A stretch of DNA of 22,801 bases from positions 1 to 22,801 of the forward strand of contig JAWWCA010000024.1 of the NCBI GenBank assembly GCA_033720695.1, given 5' to 3'. Made by a program: the position numbers and the translations under genes. The notes below the pieces were generated by a model. It was not told the origin of the DNA. It saw only the letters and a program-made list of their open reading frames with translations, and did not search any database. Origin of the DNA: DATGQT01 sp033720695 (GTDB taxonomy: Bacteria; Bacteroidota; Rhodothermia; Rhodothermales; Rubricoccaceae). Below are positions 21,321-22,801 of this stretch, in pieces; position 1 is the stretch's first letter, and every line of letters begins with the position of its first letter.

Positions 21321-21686
21321 TCAACGGAGAAGGAGGATGCCCACGCTCATGAGGAGCACGAGGGCGGCCGGCAGCGACTTCATCAGGGGGTCCTTCACCT
21401 TCAGGTGCATGGCGATCGCTCCCAGCATGAGGACCACGACCACGGCCGCCGCGGGCCCGACGAGGGACGGCACCCAGATCCCGATGAGCAGGGCCACCGC
21501 CGCGCCGACCTTCAGGGCGCCGACGAGGTAGAACATCCATTCGGGCAGCCCATACGCGGCGAACTCTTCCTTGAGCGACCGGGCGTCGCCGCCCCGGTAC
21601 GCCGTCGCCGACCGCGAACGCGCCAACCAGACGTTGAGGAGGCCGAGGCCGACGACCACCTGGAGAAGGACTGAGAGCCAGTTCAT
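21321..21686 (-). CDS. DoxX-like family membrane protein
   Basis: A 121-residue protein with four predicted membrane helices: residues about 4-20, 48-70, 72-92 and 100-119. The pattern EEFAAYGLPEWMFYLVGALKVGAAVALLIGIW and the following PAAAVVVVLMLGAIAMHLKVKDP are typical of the DoxX-like family, small inner-membrane proteins without an agreed biochemical role; some relatives take part in thiosulfate oxidation or in redox complexes. The ATG at 21686 lies 31 bases after a TAGCTTGT -7-like box. It converges on miaB and diverges from the ankyrin gene. The substrate or partner cannot be told from the sequence. Confidence 0.87.
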   Translation of the reverse strand: MNWLSVLLQVVVGLGLLNVWLARSRSATAYRGGDARSLKEEFAAYGLPEWMFYLVGALKVGAAVALLIGIWVPSLVGPAAAVVVVLMLGAIAMHLKVKDPLMKSLPAALVLLMSVGILLLR

Positions 21687-21716
21687 GCGATCACCGGTGG
21701 GGGAGCGGGAGAGGCC

Positions 21717-21724
21717 ACAAGCTA
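21717..21724 (-). promoter_or_regulatory. Probable -7 box for the DoxX-like gene
   Basis: TAGCTTGT on the minus strand, 30 bases before the ATG at 21686, with the same TAGCTT core as the tRNA-Gln, acyltransferase and DUF2294 boxes. No strong TTG at -33 is visible. Confidence 0.45.
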
Positions 21725-21880
21725 CACGTCCCGCTCGGTTCGACCGCTCGCCCGTGACCTGTTGCCCCCGGTTCTCTCATCACAGCGGACCCGCTAGGGG
21801 AGTCGCTCGACGGCCTCGCCGTGGCGGATCCTTCGGGCGGGGCAGTCCGTACGCCAAGGCGAGCACCTCCCGGTAGCACG

Positions 21881-22582
21881 ATGGTCGGCCCCCTCCGCTC
21901 CAGCGGTCTCGTTCTCATCGGTGCGTTGCTGTTCGCCAACGTGGCGCAGCGCTCGGAGCCGCGCACGGAAGCGCTGGCCCGCGTGGGAAGCGACCTGCTC
22001 GCCCTGGCCGTGGAGGAGGGCGACGGATGGGCGACCGCCGCCCTCCTCCGCCTCGGCGTCGACCCGAGCGGGCGGCCCGAGAGCGGGATCCCTCCCCTCA
22101 TCACCGCGCTCGACCGCGGCCGCCTCGACCTCGCCGAGCAGCTCCTCCGCGCTGGGGCCGATCCGAACGCGACGAGCCGCGACGGGCGCGCACCGCTCGT
22201 CCGCGCCGTCCAGGGCGTGCGGTGGGGGCACGACCGCGCGTACGGGGCCGTGTCGCTCCTCCTCCGCCACGGCGCCGATCCCAACCTCGTGCACGACGGG
22301 TGGACGGCGCTCCACACGGCGGTCGCGGCGGGGGACGAGGCGCTCGCGGCCCTGCTCCTCGCCCACGGCGCCGACCCCAACCGCCGCTCTCCCGACGGCC
22401 GGACGCCGCTCCGGCTCGCCAGAGACCTCGAGGAGGACGAGGTCGCCCGTCGCCTGCTCTGGTCGGGCGCCTCCGGAGACGACGGCCGGATGGCTGTGCC
22501 GGTCCAGGCGGCACGGACAGGCAGGGCGGCGGAGCATGCGCCCATCCATGACCCCTGTCCGGAGAGAGGGCGGTCGTGGTGA
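21881..22582 (+). CDS. Membrane-anchored or exported ankyrin-repeat protein
   Basis: A 233-residue protein. A hydrophobic segment near the N-terminus (SGLVLIGALLFANVA, about residues 8-22) is a signal anchor or an uncleaved signal. Ankyrin repeats follow from about residue 35 to 205: a degenerate first repeat, PPLITALDRGRLDLAEQLLRAGADPN, the next with APLVRAVQG...AVSLLLRHGADPN, TALHTAVAAGDEALAALLLAHGADPN, and TPLRLARDLEEDEVARRLLWSGA. The C-terminal 30 residues are low-complexity. Ankyrin repeats bind proteins; the partner is unknown. The ATG at 21881 is preferred to the in-frame start at 21821 because it puts the hydrophobic segment at the N-terminus. The TGA stop overlaps the GTG start of the DUF4286 gene (GTGA), so the two are likely coupled. 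Confidence 0.87.
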   Translation: MVGPLRSSGLVLIGALLFANVAQRSEPRTEALARVGSDLLALAVEEGDGWATAALLRLGVDPSGRPESGIPPLITALDRGRLDLAEQLLRAGADPNATSRDGRAPLVRAVQGVRWGHDRAYGAVSLLLRHGADPNLVHDGWTALHTAVAAGDEALAALLLAHGADPNRRSPDGRTPLRLARDLEEDEVARRLLWSGASGDDGRMAVPVQAARTGRAAEHAPIHDPCPERGRSW

Positions 22583-22801
22583 TCTACGAGGTCAACCTCG
22601 CAGTGGACGCTGAGATCGCCGACGCCTACGCTGCGTGGCTCGGCCCCCACATCGGCGAGATCCTCGCCCTCGACGGCTTCCTCGGCGCCGACTGGTTCGA
22701 GGTCGAGCCCGAGGCCGACACCCGCGACGGCCGCGTGCGCTGGTGCGTCCAGTACCGCCTCCGCGACCGCGCCGCGCTCCAGGACTACTTCGATCGGCAC
22801 G
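22579..22801 (+). CDS. DUF4286 family protein, N-terminal part (cut by window edge)
   Basis: The first 74 codons of a small protein of the DUF4286 family, common in Bacteroidota. The translation runs (M)IYEVNLAVDAEIADAYAAW, then LGPHIGEILALDGFLGADWFEVEPE and CVQYRLRDRAALQDYFDRH, matching the family's 'Y-x-V-x-x-x-V...W-x-x-H-I-x-E-x-L...QY...R-x-x-L-x-x-Y' pattern. The fold is a dimeric alpha-beta barrel-like domain; no function is established. The start is GTG at 22579, overlapping the ankyrin gene's stop by 4 bases; a GTG one codon earlier is possible. Most of the usual ~100-residue length is present. Confidence 0.85.
   Translation, partial: MIYEVNLAVDAEIADAYAAWLGPHIGEILALDGFLGADWFEVEPEADTRDGRVRWCVQYRLRDRAALQDYFDRH

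Noticed and set aside
1..22801. CRISPR arrays, insertion sequences, integrase genes or prophage segments
   Set aside because: I found no spaced direct repeats, no transposase motifs and no change in codon style across the window.

Overview
The window is a gene-dense, very GC-rich piece of bacterial chromosome, with no insertion sequence, prophage or CRISPR array visible. Several features point to the Bacteroidota/Rhodothermota side of the tree, most likely a Rubricoccaceae-like marine bacterium. These are the Bacteroidota-type families (DUF5706, DUF4286, a metallophosphoesterase fused to an Omp85-like barrel), the many genes without a clear Shine-Dalgarno, and a recurring -7 box of the form TA(G/C)CTTTT, with a TTG about 20 bases upstream at two sites. 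The taxon is an inference from style and families, not from a marker gene.

Region 1 (1-9905) is all on the minus strand. Reading in the direction of transcription: a PlsC-type acyltransferase; tRNA-Gln(CTG) with its own promoter and terminator; then a run of genes for a lipoprotein beta-propeller (SdiA-regulated family), a 1246-residue lipoprotein (degenerate metallophosphoesterase, kinase-like middle, outer-membrane barrel), a Pycsar-effector-like membrane protein (DUF5706), a SixA-like phosphohistidine phosphatase, a soluble GAF histidine kinase, a small charged hypothetical protein, and the N-terminus of phosphoenolpyruvate carboxylase running off the left edge. The first four are overlapping or within 41 bases of each other and look like an envelope/signalling operon.

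Region 2 (9986-11793, plus strand) is an unrecognised 217-residue protein overlapping ribD by the ATGA stop-start. A 28-bp perfect palindrome separates ribD from the convergent next block.

Region 3 (11865-14665, minus strand) is an inorganic-carbon cassette: exported beta-carbonic anhydrase, SbtA bicarbonate permease, SbtB-like PII protein, cytosolic beta-carbonic anhydrase. No Rubisco or carboxysome gene is visible. In this setting the bicarbonate could feed anaplerotic carboxylation, for example the PEP carboxylase at the left edge.

Region 4 (14845-16981, minus strand) holds a Thermus-type isocitrate dehydrogenase and a DUF2294 protein. Between them lie 259 bases with several consecutive hairpins, ending in a strong intrinsic terminator only about 24 bases before the icd start codon. 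This is the best candidate here for an undescribed structured RNA or attenuator.

Region 5 (17107-22801) contains a PQQ-type sugar dehydrogenase lipoprotein followed 4 bases later by ribE, a convergent secreted jelly-roll protein, divergent miaB, a DoxX-like membrane protein, and an ankyrin-repeat protein whose stop overlaps the start of a DUF4286 gene cut by the right edge. No gene-free stretch exceeds 300 bases.
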